Assembly (NCBI GenBank): GCA_944368155.1
Contig: CALVWW010000003.1
Location: forward strand, 62,001 to 126,000
Direction: 5' to 3'
Length of the DNA stretch: 64,000 nt
From: an uncultured Clostridia bacterium
Lineage (GTDB): Bacteria > Bacillota > Clostridia > Christensenellales > Borkfalkiaceae
Of this stretch, positions 9,401-16,666 are shown piece after piece (position 1 is the first letter of the stretch; each line of letters opens with the position of its first letter). The notes under the pieces are model-generated. The model was not told the DNA's origin, made no database searches, and saw only the letters and a list, made by a program, of their open reading frames with translations. The position numbers and the translations under genes are program-made.

Positions 9401-10123
9401 TTACTCTCCCGTAAGGCGTTTGAAAACTTCGTTGTAGGCGTCCTCAACGCCGCCGAGGTCGCGGCGGAACCTGTCTTTATCCAGGCTGACGTGCTTTTCG
9501 GTATCCCATGTGCCCGCCTCCCAGAAGCGGCAGGTATCGGGTGAAATTTCGTCGGCAAGCACGATTTCGCCGTGGAACCTGCCGAATTCGAGCTTGAAGT
9601 CGATGAGGTCGATATTGAGCTTTTTGAAGAACTCTATCATCACGTCGTTTACCTTGAACGCGAGTTCTTTGATTTTTGCAATCTCCTGTTCGGTGGCAAG
9701 ATTGAGCGCGAGAGCGTGATAGTCGTTGATTAAGGGGTCGTTGAGCTCGTCGCACTTATAGGAGAACTCTATAGTGGGAATTGAAAGTTTTGTTCCCTCT
9801 TTTACGCCGTAGCGCTTGGAAAAGCTGCCGGCGGCCACGTTTCTTATGATAACCTCGAGAGGGACAATCTGCACCTTTTTTACTACGGTGTCCCTGTCGG
9901 AGAGCTGCTCTACAAAGTGAGTGGGCACGCCGTGCTTTTCGAGCATAGACATCATCATGTTGCTCATCTTGTTGTTGATTACGCCCTTGCCGGCTATCGT
10001 GCCCTTTTTCTGGCCGTTGAAAGCCGTGGCGTCGTCCTTATAGGATACGATTACATAGTCGGGATTTTCGGTGGCAAAAACTTTTTTTGCCTTGCCTTCG
10101 TAAAGCTGTTCCTTCTTTTCCAT
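9401..10123 (-). CDS. purC: SAICAR synthetase
   Basis: Joins aspartate to CAIR with ATP (step 7). The 240 residues match bacterial PurC. It begins [17 protein letters not shown], the ATP-binding start of the family, and carries [11 protein letters not shown] near residue 90, DFKLEFGR near 179 and [11 protein letters not shown] near 193. An AAGGAG ribosome-binding site precedes the ATG. The gap to purF's paralogue is only 6 bp; the gap to purE upstream is 143 bp and holds hairpins. Confidence 0.97.
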   Translation of the reverse strand: MEKKEQLYEGKAKKVFATENPDYVIVSYKDDATAFNGQKKGTIAGKGVINNKMSNMMMSMLEKHGVPTHFVEQLSDRDTVVKKVQIVPLEVIIRNVAAGSFSKRYGVKEGTKLSIPTIEFSYKCDELNDPLINDYHALALNLATEQEIAKIKELAFKVNDVMIEFFKKLNIDLIDFKLEFGRFHGEIVLADEISPDTCRFWEAGTWDTEKHVSLDKDRFRRDLGGVEDAYNEVFKRLTGE

Positions 10124-10165
10124 AAAAAACTTTTCTCCTTAGAAATTTTTTAACCTGATGAACGG

Positions 10166-10262
10166 GCGGAAAATTTCCGCCGCATAAAATTGCGGCTTGC
10201 ACCGCAGAAATTTTGCCGAAAAAATATATTTTACCCGCAGGGCGCGCGGCTTTGCGGGTAAA
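10166..10262 (-). terminator. Hairpins between purE and purC, including a terminator-like stem
   Basis: Three inverted repeats fill the gap. Going downstream from purE: TTTACCCGCA paired with TGCGGGTAAA (10229-10262) followed by a U-rich stretch on the minus strand, then GCCGCA/TGCGGC, then the palindrome GGCGGAAAATTTCCGCC. The first looks like a weak intrinsic terminator, which would lower expression of purC and later genes relative to purE, or be an attenuator. Confidence 0.5.
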
Positions 10263-10266
10263 CTTT

Positions 10267-10764
10267 TTACATATCCTTGAGCTCGGACTGAAGGGCCGCG
10301 TCGTCGGAATTTATTTTATCTCTCATTGCCTGTTTGTAGGCTGAGAGTTTTTGCGCTATTTCGGGATACTTTACGCCCAGAATCTGAAGTGCAAGCAGAC
10401 CGGCGTTCTCTCCGCCGTTTACGCCCACAGTCGCAACGGGAATGCCCGAGGGCATCTGAACTATCGACAGAAGGCTGTCGAGTCCGCCCATCATATCTGT
10501 TTTTACGGGAAGCCCTATCACGGGCAGAGTGGTATAAGCGGCAACCACGCCGCCGAGGTGCGCGGCCTTGCCTGCCGCGCAGATGATTACCTCCACTCCG
10601 TTTTCGCGCGCGGAGCCGGCAAAGGCATGGGCCTCTTCAGGCGTGCGGTGGGCGGAAATTACGCGCACCTCCACCTCTGCGCCGAAGTCCTTCAAAACCT
10701 TGACCGCGGGTTTAACTACGGGAAAATCTGATTTGGAGCCCATGATGACGGCAACTTTTGCCAT
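10267..10764 (-). CDS. purE: N5-carboxyaminoimidazole ribonucleotide mutase (class I)
   Basis: Converts N5-CAIR to CAIR. The 165 residues match bacterial PurE: MGSKSDFP, ISAHRTPEEA and AGKAAHLGGV form the active site, and GINAALLA-like GGENAGLLALQIL follows. It is the first gene of the operon, with a strong AAGGAGG ribosome-binding site. No purK or purB is in the window. Only 49 bp separate it from a divergent gene, so both promoters must be packed together. Confidence 0.97.
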   Translation of the reverse strand: MAKVAVIMGSKSDFPVVKPAVKVLKDFGAEVEVRVISAHRTPEEAHAFAGSARENGVEVIICAAGKAAHLGGVVAAYTTLPVIGLPVKTDMMGGLDSLLSIVQMPSGIPVATVGVNGGENAGLLALQILGVKYPEIAQKLSAYKQAMRDKINSDDAALQSELKDM

Positions 10765-10801
10765 AAAGCAAACCTCCTTGGCTAAAAAGGGAATTATTAA
10801 A

Positions 10802-10816
10802 CATACTTAAAGTATG
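10802..10816. promoter_or_regulatory. Dyad CATACTT-A-AAGTATG between purE and the divergent gene
   Basis: A 7-base inverted repeat with a one-base centre overlaps the ATG of the divergent gene (10814) and the CATACT hexamer that could be its -10 (with TTGGCT 18 bp upstream at 10778). Such a dyad in a 49-bp divergent spacer could be an operator. No PurR-box or purine riboswitch was recognised. Confidence 0.35.
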
Positions 10817-11119
10817 GTGCTGTTATATATTCTGGTAGCCGTGTATATAGCCGCAATAAACTTTTACGCCGTGACGCTTATCAGAGCGCAGCGCGAAGAA
10901 GACGGCGACGGCGACGATAAAAAACACAGCGGCGACGGCAAACTTATACTCACCGCGCTCATGGGCGGAGCGATTGCTATTTATGTAAGCATGTTCATTA
11001 TGCGGTACCGCACGAAAAACCTGCTTTTAATGGTGCTCATGCCCGTTCTGTCGGCGCTCAACATCTATCTCTTTTACGTGGCTTTCAAGTCGGGGTTCAC
11101 GTTTTTTATCGCGGCATGA
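10814..11119 (+). CDS. DUF1294-like small membrane protein
   Basis: 101 residues with an N-terminal membrane segment, a charged hydrophilic loop (REEDGDGDDKKHSGDGK), and two further membrane segments. The LTALMGGAIAIYVSMFIMRYRTKNLLLMVLMP pattern (given here only as its key parts GG, R-x-R-T-K and the C-terminal helix) resembles DUF1294 proteins, in which a GG helix is followed by an RHKT motif. Function of that family is unknown. There is no Shine-Dalgarno site; the putative -10 lies 6 bp before the ATG, so the mRNA may be leaderless. Confidence 0.7.
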   Translation: MVLLYILVAVYIAAINFYAVTLIRAQREEDGDGDDKKHSGDGKLILTALMGGAIAIYVSMFIMRYRTKNLLLMVLMPVLSALNIYLFYVAFKSGFTFFIAA

Positions 11120-11366
11120 ACGCATGATTCGCAAAGTTTTACCGTGCTCCGCAAACAAAAAAAGACACCCCTATTTTGTGCTACAAAAGAATTATACCAC
11201 AAAGGGTGCGCAAATGGAAACGTTTGAAACAAGTTTTTTCAAAATTTTATAAGGCCGACACGGCGTGCCGCAAAAATTGCAGGCAATTAAATGATAAACA
11301 GGATGAAACCTCTGAAGCAAAAAAATTTTGCAGGCAAAAAATTTCAAGCCTTTATCAACATACTTA
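11120..11366. other. Non-coding gap with an imperfect hairpin
   Basis: No gene is evident. At about 11166-11211, CACCCCTATTTTGTG pairs imperfectly with CACAAAGGGTG. Read on the minus strand the stem is followed by a run of seven T and encloses a GGTATAAT -10-like box, an odd promoter-inside-hairpin arrangement. The rest is AT-rich and featureless up to the promoter at 11367. Confidence 0.35.
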
Positions 11367-11395
11367 TTGACACTTTTCTCTATGTATGCTAAAAT
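11367..11395 (+). promoter_or_regulatory. Sigma-A promoter of the DUF898/DUF4190 gene
   Basis: TTGACA (11367-11372), 17-bp spacer, TAAAAT (11390-11395). Transcription would start near 11402, leaving an ~85-base leader before the ATG at 11487. This is the closest match to consensus in the window. Confidence 0.75.
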
Positions 11396-11486
11396 GAATA
11401 ATAATTGACATCCGCAATATAAATAATTATCTGACTTGTTTTAGCCGTTCATACGCGATGCCAGTAAAAATTTTTTGGAGGGAATT

Positions 11487-12710
11487 ATGAATAACGACGA
11501 CTATGAGCCCCGTCTGAACGACGGCAGCGAACAGCCGGGCGATACCGGAACAGAGGCGGCTGAGACCAATCTGCAGCCGCAAAATGACGGAAAGCCGGCT
11601 GACGCCGCACATGAAACCGGATTGACCGAGCAGAAATCCGGCAACACCATGCCGGTTATGCCGGCACAGAGCATGCCGATGCCCGAATCCCGTTTTACGG
11701 GCGGCGCTCTTGCAAACTTTTTTATCGGACTGATAGCTTTTATTGTTTCAGTTATAACGCTAACGCTTGCGTACCCTGCAATGAAGTGCTGGAAAATGCG
11801 CTGGCAGACAAAACACACTTACATAAACGGCAGACACCTTGTTTTTGACGGCAAAGGCATACAGCTTTTCGGAAAGTATATTATCTGGTTTCTGCTCACC
11901 ATTATTACATTTGGAATTTATTACCTTGTGCGCGGCAAACTGAACATTGTGAGATGGCAAACCAAACATACTCACATCGAGGGCGTCGAAAACGGCGAAT
12001 CAAAGTTTACCGGCAGCGCAATAGGACTGTTCGGGCACACGCTGCTTGTAGTTTTTGTAACTATCATCACATTTACTTTGGGACTTTATTGGGGAATATG
12101 CCACATAAGGCGTTGGTATGTAAACCATACAGTTTACGACGGTTACAGCCTGAAGTTTGACGGCAAAGGCATACAGCTTTTCGGCAAGTGCATATGCTGG
12201 GCGTTACTCACAATTATTACGTTAGGCATATATTCGTTCTGGCTCATAGTCAAAGTAAAGAAGTGGATTACAAAACATACCGATTTTATTCAGGGTGTAG
12301 TTTTACCTCCCGTGACAGACCCTAAGTACATGGCAGCGGCCGCCCCCGTTGCAATGCGCGCACCCGTGCCCGCACAGCAGACGGCAATCCGGCCGCAAGT
12401 TGCACAGCAGCAATACGCGCAGCCCTATCAACCCGTATACCCCGTTCAGCCCGCGCCGCAGTCGAACGGCATGGCGACGGCAGGCTTCGTCATTTCGCTG
12501 CTCTCATTCATTATGTTCAGCTTTACGCTGATAATGCCCATTCTCGGAATAATTTTCAGCAGCGTCGGCATAAGTAAGGTCAAAAAGACGAACACAGGCA
12601 AAGGGCTCGCCATTGCAGGACTGGTGCTCGGAATTTTAAGCCTGCTGTGGTTTTTAGTATTTGTCGGAGTTATTTTGCCTTTAATTGCGCAACTGATTCA
12701 AAGCCTTTGA
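11487..12710 (+). CDS. DUF898 (YjgN-like) membrane protein with C-terminal DUF4190
   Basis: 407 residues starting at an ATG 6 bp after GGAGGG; an upstream in-frame TTG is part of that ribosome-binding site. After an acidic, Gln-rich N-terminal tail (~65 residues), it has repeated units of membrane helices joined to W-x-T-K-H-T segments, as in YjgN/DUF898 proteins. Two units share DGKGIQLFGK, and the underlying DNA is nearly identical (11849 and 12160), a trace of internal duplication. A Pro/Gln-rich linker (~290-325) leads to two C-terminal helices typical of DUF4190. The function is unknown; a cell-envelope role is only a guess. Confidence 0.8.
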   Translation: MNNDDYEPRLNDGSEQPGDTGTEAAETNLQPQNDGKPADAAHETGLTEQKSGNTMPVMPAQSMPMPESRFTGGALANFFIGLIAFIVSVITLTLAYPAMKCWKMRWQTKHTYINGRHLVFDGKGIQLFGKYIIWFLLTIITFGIYYLVRGKLNIVRWQTKHTHIEGVENGESKFTGSAIGLFGHTLLVVFVTIITFTLGLYWGICHIRRWYVNHTVYDGYSLKFDGKGIQLFGKCICWALLTIITLGIYSFWLIVKVKKWITKHTDFIQGVVLPPVTDPKYMAAAAPVAMRAPVPAQQTAIRPQVAQQQYAQPYQPVYPVQPAPQSNGMATAGFVISLLSFIMFSFTLIMPILGIIFSSVGISKVKKTNTGKGLAIAGLVLGILSLLWFLVFVGVILPLIAQLIQSL

Positions 12711-12777
12711 GTTTAATTCTCCGAAACAGGCGGGAACAGCAGTTTTATAACAGGAACAGCAATTTTATAAGTGTTAA

Positions 12778-12810
12778 AGGGCCGCGCGGCAAATTTTGCC
12801 GCGCGGCCCT
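12778..12810. terminator. Terminator between convergent genes
   Basis: AGGGCCGCGCGGCAAA pairs with TTTGCCGCGCGGCCCT, a near-perfect long stem. It serves the plus-strand gene ending at 12710 and the minus-strand ABC operon ending at 12875. Confidence 0.8.
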
Positions 12811-12874
12811 GACTTTTATTATTCAAATTATGCAGCAGAAACAGCGACGCGCAATTGCTCCTTCAGATAATGCG

Positions 12875-13534
12875 TCAGATAAGGGCGCGCACGAGCTTTT
12901 CACGAAAATCGGGACGGGCGAACATGTCTGCCGAAGGTTCGCCATCCGGACGGAAATCGGCGGTAACCTCACTCTTCTTCAACACTACAACGCGCTGCGA
13001 CAGCATTGCCGCTTCGTCCACGTCGTGCGTAACAAATACTGCGGTGCGCCGCTCTCTTTTCCACAGCTCAAGAAAGAGCCCGGCTATTCTGAGTTTTAAA
13101 CCGAGGTCGAGCGACGAGAACGGCTCGTCCATAAGAATGACGTCGGACGGATAGAGACAGGCCCGGGCTATCGAAACCCTCTGCGCCTGTCCGCCCGAAA
13201 GCTGCGCGGGATAGGAGCCCGCCTTATCGGAAAGTTCCACGGCGGCGAGCATATTTTCTATCGCGAGCGCGTCTTTGCAGATAAGTTTCAAGTTACCTGA
13301 AACGGTGAGTGAAGGCACCAGCCGCGGCTGCTGAAAAATGTAAGAACAGGCGGGCTTCGGCTCAATCTCGCCTTCATACGGTGTGAGCCCCGCGAGCATG
13401 TTCAAAAGCGTAGTTTTGCCGCTGCCGCTCTCGCCGAGAATACAGGTGATTTTGCCCTCCTCGAGCGAAAAATTGAAATCGCTGTATACGGTGAGGTCGC
13501 CGTATTTTTTCGTAATATGTTTAAACTCAATCAT
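12875..13534 (-). CDS. ABC transporter ATPase (nitrate/sulfonate/taurine type)
   Basis: 219 residues. Walker A GESGSGKTT, Q-loop FQQPRLVPSLTV, signature LSGGQAQR, Walker B VILMDEP and switch His in FVTHDVDEA are all present, so it should be active. It is the ATPase of a three-gene operon (binding lipoprotein, permease, ATPase). The ATG at 13534 overlaps the permease stop as ATGA; a longer in-frame start upstream is therefore unlikely. Family resemblance is to SsuB/TauB/ThiZ; the substrate is unknown. Confidence 0.93.
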   Translation of the reverse strand: MIEFKHITKKYGDLTVYSDFNFSLEEGKITCILGESGSGKTTLLNMLAGLTPYEGEIEPKPACSYIFQQPRLVPSLTVSGNLKLICKDALAIENMLAAVELSDKAGSYPAQLSGGQAQRVSIARACLYPSDVILMDEPFSSLDLGLKLRIAGLFLELWKRERRTAVFVTHDVDEAAMLSQRVVVLKKSEVTADFRPDGEPSADMFARPDFREKLVRALI

Positions 13535-14304
13535 GCCCGCACCCCGCAACGCCATTTTATAAGTTCCCTGACCCCGTAAGAAAACAGTTCCAACAGCAAA
13601 CCGAGCGCTATGCAAAGCACTGTGAGCGCGGCAAAACGGGGCATTTCGGCATAGAGCCGGGCCTGTTGCATCAGCCCGCCTAGACTGCTGAGCGTATAGG
13701 AGAGAACTTCGGCCGAAACCATAACTTTGAGGCCGAGCGAGAGCCCCGCGCCTACCTGCGAGATTACTTCGGGCGCAACTGAGGGCAGAATGATTTTTAT
13801 AAGTTTTTCGCGCGCCGGAACACGGTAAACCTCAGCCATTTCCAAAAGCCCCGGGTCAACGCCGTCTATGGCGGCGGCAAACTGCGAATACACCATGGGA
13901 AACAGCACGAGAGCCGTAACTATTGCAGGCGCTATGCGAGGGCTTGACCAGATGAGCAGCATAAGAGTAACTGCCATTGTGGGCAAAGTTCTTACGACAG
14001 AGATAAGGCAGGCAAAAACCACTTTAAAAGGCCTGCAAACGGCCGAAACAGCAGAAAACAACGCCGCGAGGGCAAAAGATACCGCAAAAGAAATTACGGT
14101 GCGCAGCAACGTGTTACCCAGAGCAAGATAGAAAGAGCTTTGCCCGAACAGCGCGGCAAACTGCGCAAACGTTGCACCGATGCCCGGAATCATATAGTCG
14201 TTTTTTACACAGACATAAGCAACAAGCCATGCCGCGAAAATTATGAGCAGAGCAACGAGCGCCCAAACTATGTTTAGTATGAAAATTCTTTTTGACTCTT
14301 TCAC
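13531..14304 (-). CDS. ABC transporter permease (nitrate/sulfonate/taurine type)
   Basis: 257 residues, about six membrane helices, with the cytoplasmic EAA loop EMAEVYRVPAREKLIKI...LPSVAP near residues 150-175 that docks with the ATPase. The start is a GTG two bases after the stop of the binding-protein gene, with no separate ribosome-binding site, so translation is probably coupled. It is of the SsuC/TauC/ThiX group. Confidence 0.93.
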   Translation of the reverse strand: MKESKRIFILNIVWALVALLIIFAAWLVAYVCVKNDYMIPGIGATFAQFAALFGQSSFYLALGNTLLRTVISFAVSFALAALFSAVSAVCRPFKVVFACLISVVRTLPTMAVTLMLLIWSSPRIAPAIVTALVLFPMVYSQFAAAIDGVDPGLLEMAEVYRVPAREKLIKIILPSVAPEVISQVGAGLSLGLKVMVSAEVLSYTLSSLGGLMQQARLYAEMPRFAALTVLCIALGLLLELFSYGVRELIKWRCGVRA

Positions 14305-14306
14305 TT

Positions 14307-15326
14307 TTATTGCAATGTTTCGAAGGGAATATCAAATTTATTGAGTATTATTTTCAGCGTAAGCCCGGGCACGTTTGCCAGATTGATGACGCCTATTCTT
14401 TTGCCTTTGAGGGAAGACAGATTTTCCGCCGTTATCTCCTCGCCGTCGGCCGTGAGCAGATACAAATTGCCGTTTGTGACCGTGCCGAGCATTTTATATT
14501 TTTCGCCGTTGCCCAGAAGTTTAGCGGCAGCATTAACGGGAAGCACGCAGATGTCGGCGGCGGGATTTGCCCCGTTTACATAGGAAGCTATGCTTTCGGA
14601 AGGCACAACATTATAAGTAACTGAAGCCTGAGAAAAATCATTCTCCTCCGCCATGAGTTTTGCAAGCGCAAGCGCGGGCGCGCCGTCAGGCATGTATATC
14701 TCCACATCGGAAGAAGCGGAGGCTGTGCCGAGCGCGCCGCAGAAGAATCCGTCTGCGGGAATGACGGTCGAAGCCGAATCGACGGCAATCATCTCCTCCA
14801 GAAATGCAGTTACCCTGCTCTTATCCGTCTGCGCGTCAACAAAATTTATGCCGCAGTTGGCAATTACCTGCGCGGTAAGATTTTTTGCATTAAACGTGGG
14901 CGTCGTGTCGGGCGGGAGATGGGAAGACACCGCCTCTATAACGACATCGGGCGATGCTGTTGCAAGCCATTCGGAATTTGCCTCAACCTCTGAAAGAAAT
15001 GCCGAAAGGAAAGCAGGGTTGCTTTCAATCAGCTCATTTTTCGCAACAATCACAGCCTGAGGATAACCGCCCTGCGCGCCATAGAGCTCCTGCAGGTCAC
15101 CTGCAAATTTCAAACCGGTCGCATTTGCGCGCGTTGTTGCCGCAGGTTCGGCCGCCACGAAATAGTCGGCTTCGATTCCCGCCGCCCCCACGTCGGCCGC
15201 CGCAACCGAAAAGAGCTGTACCGAATCGGCGCCGGCAGAAAAGTCCGTACATGCGGCGAGAGAAAACGCGCCCATTGCCGCAGCCATGCATGCCGCGGCG
15301 ATTACTGTTCTTTTTAAACCTTTCAT
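14307..15326 (-). CDS. ABC substrate-binding lipoprotein, apparently circularly permuted
   Basis: 339 residues with a lipoprotein signal (SLAAC, Cys26). In NMT1/ThiY/SsuA-type binding proteins the mature chain normally starts with a segment like VEIYMPDGAPALALAKLM, continues through ADICVLP and SSLKGKRIGVINLANVPG, and ends with a DYFVAAEPA - GDLQELYG - YPQAVIVAK half. Here the order is reversed: the usual C-terminal half occupies residues ~36-195 (ending PADGFF, like a family C-terminus) and the usual N-terminal half residues ~208-339, stopping just after the hinge. Total length is normal, so nothing seems lost. AAGGAGATAAAT-ATG gives a firm start. It is first in the operon with permease and ATPase. 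Confidence 0.85.
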   Translation of the reverse strand: MKGLKRTVIAAACMAAAMGAFSLAACTDFSAGADSVQLFSVAAADVGAAGIEADYFVAAEPAATTRANATGLKFAGDLQELYGAQGGYPQAVIVAKNELIESNPAFLSAFLSEVEANSEWLATASPDVVIEAVSSHLPPDTTPTFNAKNLTAQVIANCGINFVDAQTDKSRVTAFLEEMIAVDSASTVIPADGFFCGALGTASASSDVEIYMPDGAPALALAKLMAEENDFSQASVTYNVVPSESIASYVNGANPAADICVLPVNAAAKLLGNGEKYKMLGTVTNGNLYLLTADGEEITAENLSSLKGKRIGVINLANVPGLTLKIILNKFDIPFETLQ

Positions 15327-15387
15327 ATTTATCTCCTTAAAAATTCTTTACCGAAAATTGTCAGATGCACGCTTTTATGCCTCAATG

Positions 15388-15401
15388 TAGTACTATGCGT
15401 G
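15388..15401 (-). promoter_or_regulatory. Second copy of the CACGCATAGTACTA motif
   Basis: This 14-base motif, 62 bp before the binding-protein ATG, is identical to that upstream of purH (4772-4785). Unlike the purH copy, it is not a full palindrome on its far side. The spacer 15327-15442 holds nothing else obvious. Confidence 0.4.
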
Positions 15402-15442
15402 GCATAAAGCATAATTTTTGTATTGAAAATTGCAGAAAAATT

Positions 15443-15691
15443 TCAAATTTTGCTCATCAGCGTTTTTGCAGACACTCCCTTAAGCTGCCCGATTTTGCCG
15501 GTAAGCGTATTTAAAATTTCGGTCGGGGCATCGGCAATGACGCACATTACCGATATGTTTTTGGCTTTATACGGAACCCCCATTCTCCCGATTATATATC
15601 CGGCATATTCCGACAACAGGGCATTTATCTGCGAGGCAGACGACCTGTCCTCCACTATTATGCTGATTATTGCCACTCTGTTTTCATTCAT
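15443..15691 (-). CDS. TM1266-family putative iron-only hydrogenase system regulator
   Basis: 82 residues of a small ACT/NikR-C-like fold family. It matches the family closely: a beta strand RVAIISIIVEDR, then YAGYIIGRMGVPY, VIADAPTEILNTLTGKIG, and GVSAKT. The ATG at 15691 lies 7 bases after GGGAG; the frame is open further upstream but those codons lie in the leader hairpin. The family is named from association with [FeFe]-hydrogenase genes; no hydrogenase is in this window. It precedes the ABC transporter operon by 116 bp on the same strand, so the two may be linked functionally. Confidence 0.88.
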   Translation of the reverse strand: MNENRVAIISIIVEDRSSASQINALLSEYAGYIIGRMGVPYKAKNISVMCVIADAPTEILNTLTGKIGQLKGVSAKTLMSKI

Positions 15692-15698
15692 ACAAAAA

Positions 15699-15723
15699 CT
15701 CCCTGCCCGTAGCGGACAGGGAG
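15699..15723 (-). promoter_or_regulatory. Attenuator-like hairpin in the TM1266 leader
   Basis: On the minus strand, CTCCCTGTCC pairs with GGGCAGGGAG, followed at once by TTTTTGT and the ATG. It has the form of an intrinsic terminator, and its 3' arm contains the GGGAG ribosome-binding site, so it could act at transcription or translation. The ~105 bases before it (15724-15824) contain other inverted repeats (for example AATGC-CGAA-GCATT). I matched it against TPP, THF, ZTP, SAM and T-box consensus patterns from memory and found no fit. Confidence 0.55.
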
Positions 15724-15825
15724 AAACACGCAAAACAATGCTTCGGCATTAAAACCGCGCATGCACAAGCGAAGTATTCACCCCTTTACAGTCAGGCAAC
15801 GCGGCCTTTCCGCTCAGGCAGTGAT

Positions 15826-15854
15826 ATTGTAGCATTTGTTACAAAAAAAGGCAA
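15826..15854 (-). promoter_or_regulatory. Sigma-A promoter of the TM1266 gene
   Basis: TTGCCT (15854-15849), 17-bp spacer, TACAAT (15831-15826) on the minus strand. It predicts a leader of about 128 bases before the start codon, long enough for a sensing structure. Confidence 0.65.
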
Positions 15855-15894
15855 GCAGTTGAATAACCTTTGTTAATTTTCACATACTGCGGAT

Positions 15895-16485
15895 ATGAAA
15901 AAGTTGATTGTTATTTTACTTACCGCCGCCATTGCTGCGGCGGGTTGCGGCGCCGCAGCCTGCTCAAAGGGACAGACGGGCGGCGGTAACAACACTCTGA
16001 GCGGATACACGCGTAGAAGCACTACCGACGGTAACTTTGACTGCGGATGCGGCAGCGACTGCAAGTGCGGCGGAAACTGCACCGACGGATGCGACTGTAA
16101 GCAAGACTGCGATTGCGGGAATGAAGACAACGGCAATCTGCCTGAAGGGCAGCGCGAAAGAGAGGGACGCATGCCCCGCGGCGAGCACACGGGCGGCATG
16201 GACGGCTTTGAATTCGACAGAGGCACAAGCGGGAAAAATCCCGGTGAAAAGCATGGCAAATTCGGTTTTTTTGCACCGGGAGACGGTTTTGCACGGCGCA
16301 AACCGATGCCGCTTCCCCCTCCTCCTCGCAAAGATGAGGGCGAAAACGATAATAACGGCAATACGGAACAACCTCCTGCCGGAGAGACCGAGGAACCCGC
16401 CGTCGGACAGAACAGACGCGACAGAGGGAACAGAGACAAAGATAAGCCTGCCAAGCCCGGAAAAAAAGCACGCATGGCAAGCTGA
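15895..16485 (+). CDS. Cysteine-rich lipoprotein with metallothionein-like segment
   Basis: 196 residues. An N-terminal lipoprotein signal (MKKLIVILLTAAIAAAGCG; Cys18 or Cys23) indicates export. Residues 50-74 hold nine cysteines in CxC and CxxxC spacing (CGCGSDC, CKCGGNC, CDCKQDCDC) mixed with Asp and Lys, as in metallothioneins. The rest is low-complexity, Gly/Arg/Pro/Asp/Glu-rich and probably disordered, ending in a basic tail. Metal binding at the cell surface is an inference from the cysteine pattern; no known family was recognised. The ribosome-binding site is weak. Confidence 0.75.
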   Translation: MKKLIVILLTAAIAAAGCGAAACSKGQTGGGNNTLSGYTRRSTTDGNFDCGCGSDCKCGGNCTDGCDCKQDCDCGNEDNGNLPEGQREREGRMPRGEHTGGMDGFEFDRGTSGKNPGEKHGKFGFFAPGDGFARRKPMPLPPPPRKDEGENDNNGNTEQPPAGETEEPAVGQNRRDRGNRDKDKPAKPGKKARMAS

Positions 16486-16509
16486 ACGGAGGATTATTTA
16501 CACAATAAA

Positions 16510-16545
16510 TTGCCGCGCAGTCAGAACATTCCGACTGCGCGGCAA
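16510..16545 (+). terminator. Terminator after the Cys-rich lipoprotein gene
   Basis: TTGCCGCGCAGTC pairs perfectly with GACTGCGCGGCAA, followed by TTTTA. Confidence 0.8.
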
Positions 16546-16666
16546 TTTTATAACCTTATTCAGCAAAAGACAACTATACCATATAATTTGCCGCAGGTAA
16601 TATTCGCGGCGGACAAATTTGCAGTGAACACAGACGGACTAAAACAAAGGCGAAATGATTTTCATT

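Noticed and set aside
10765-10813. Purine riboswitch before purE
   Set aside because: The 49-bp spacer is too short, and the conserved loop-loop core is missing.
14307-15326. Frameshifted or truncated binding-protein gene
   Set aside because: The frame is intact over 339 codons with signal peptide and all motifs present once; permutation explains it better.
15692-15830. Known riboswitch (TPP, THF, ZTP, SAM, T-box) before the TM1266 gene
   Set aside because: None of the conserved cores that I know is present; it is kept only as an unclassified attenuator-like leader.
16022-16480. Open frames on other frames of the Cys-rich lipoprotein gene
   Set aside because: The lipoprotein frame has a proper signal peptide and a following terminator; the others only mirror its repeats.
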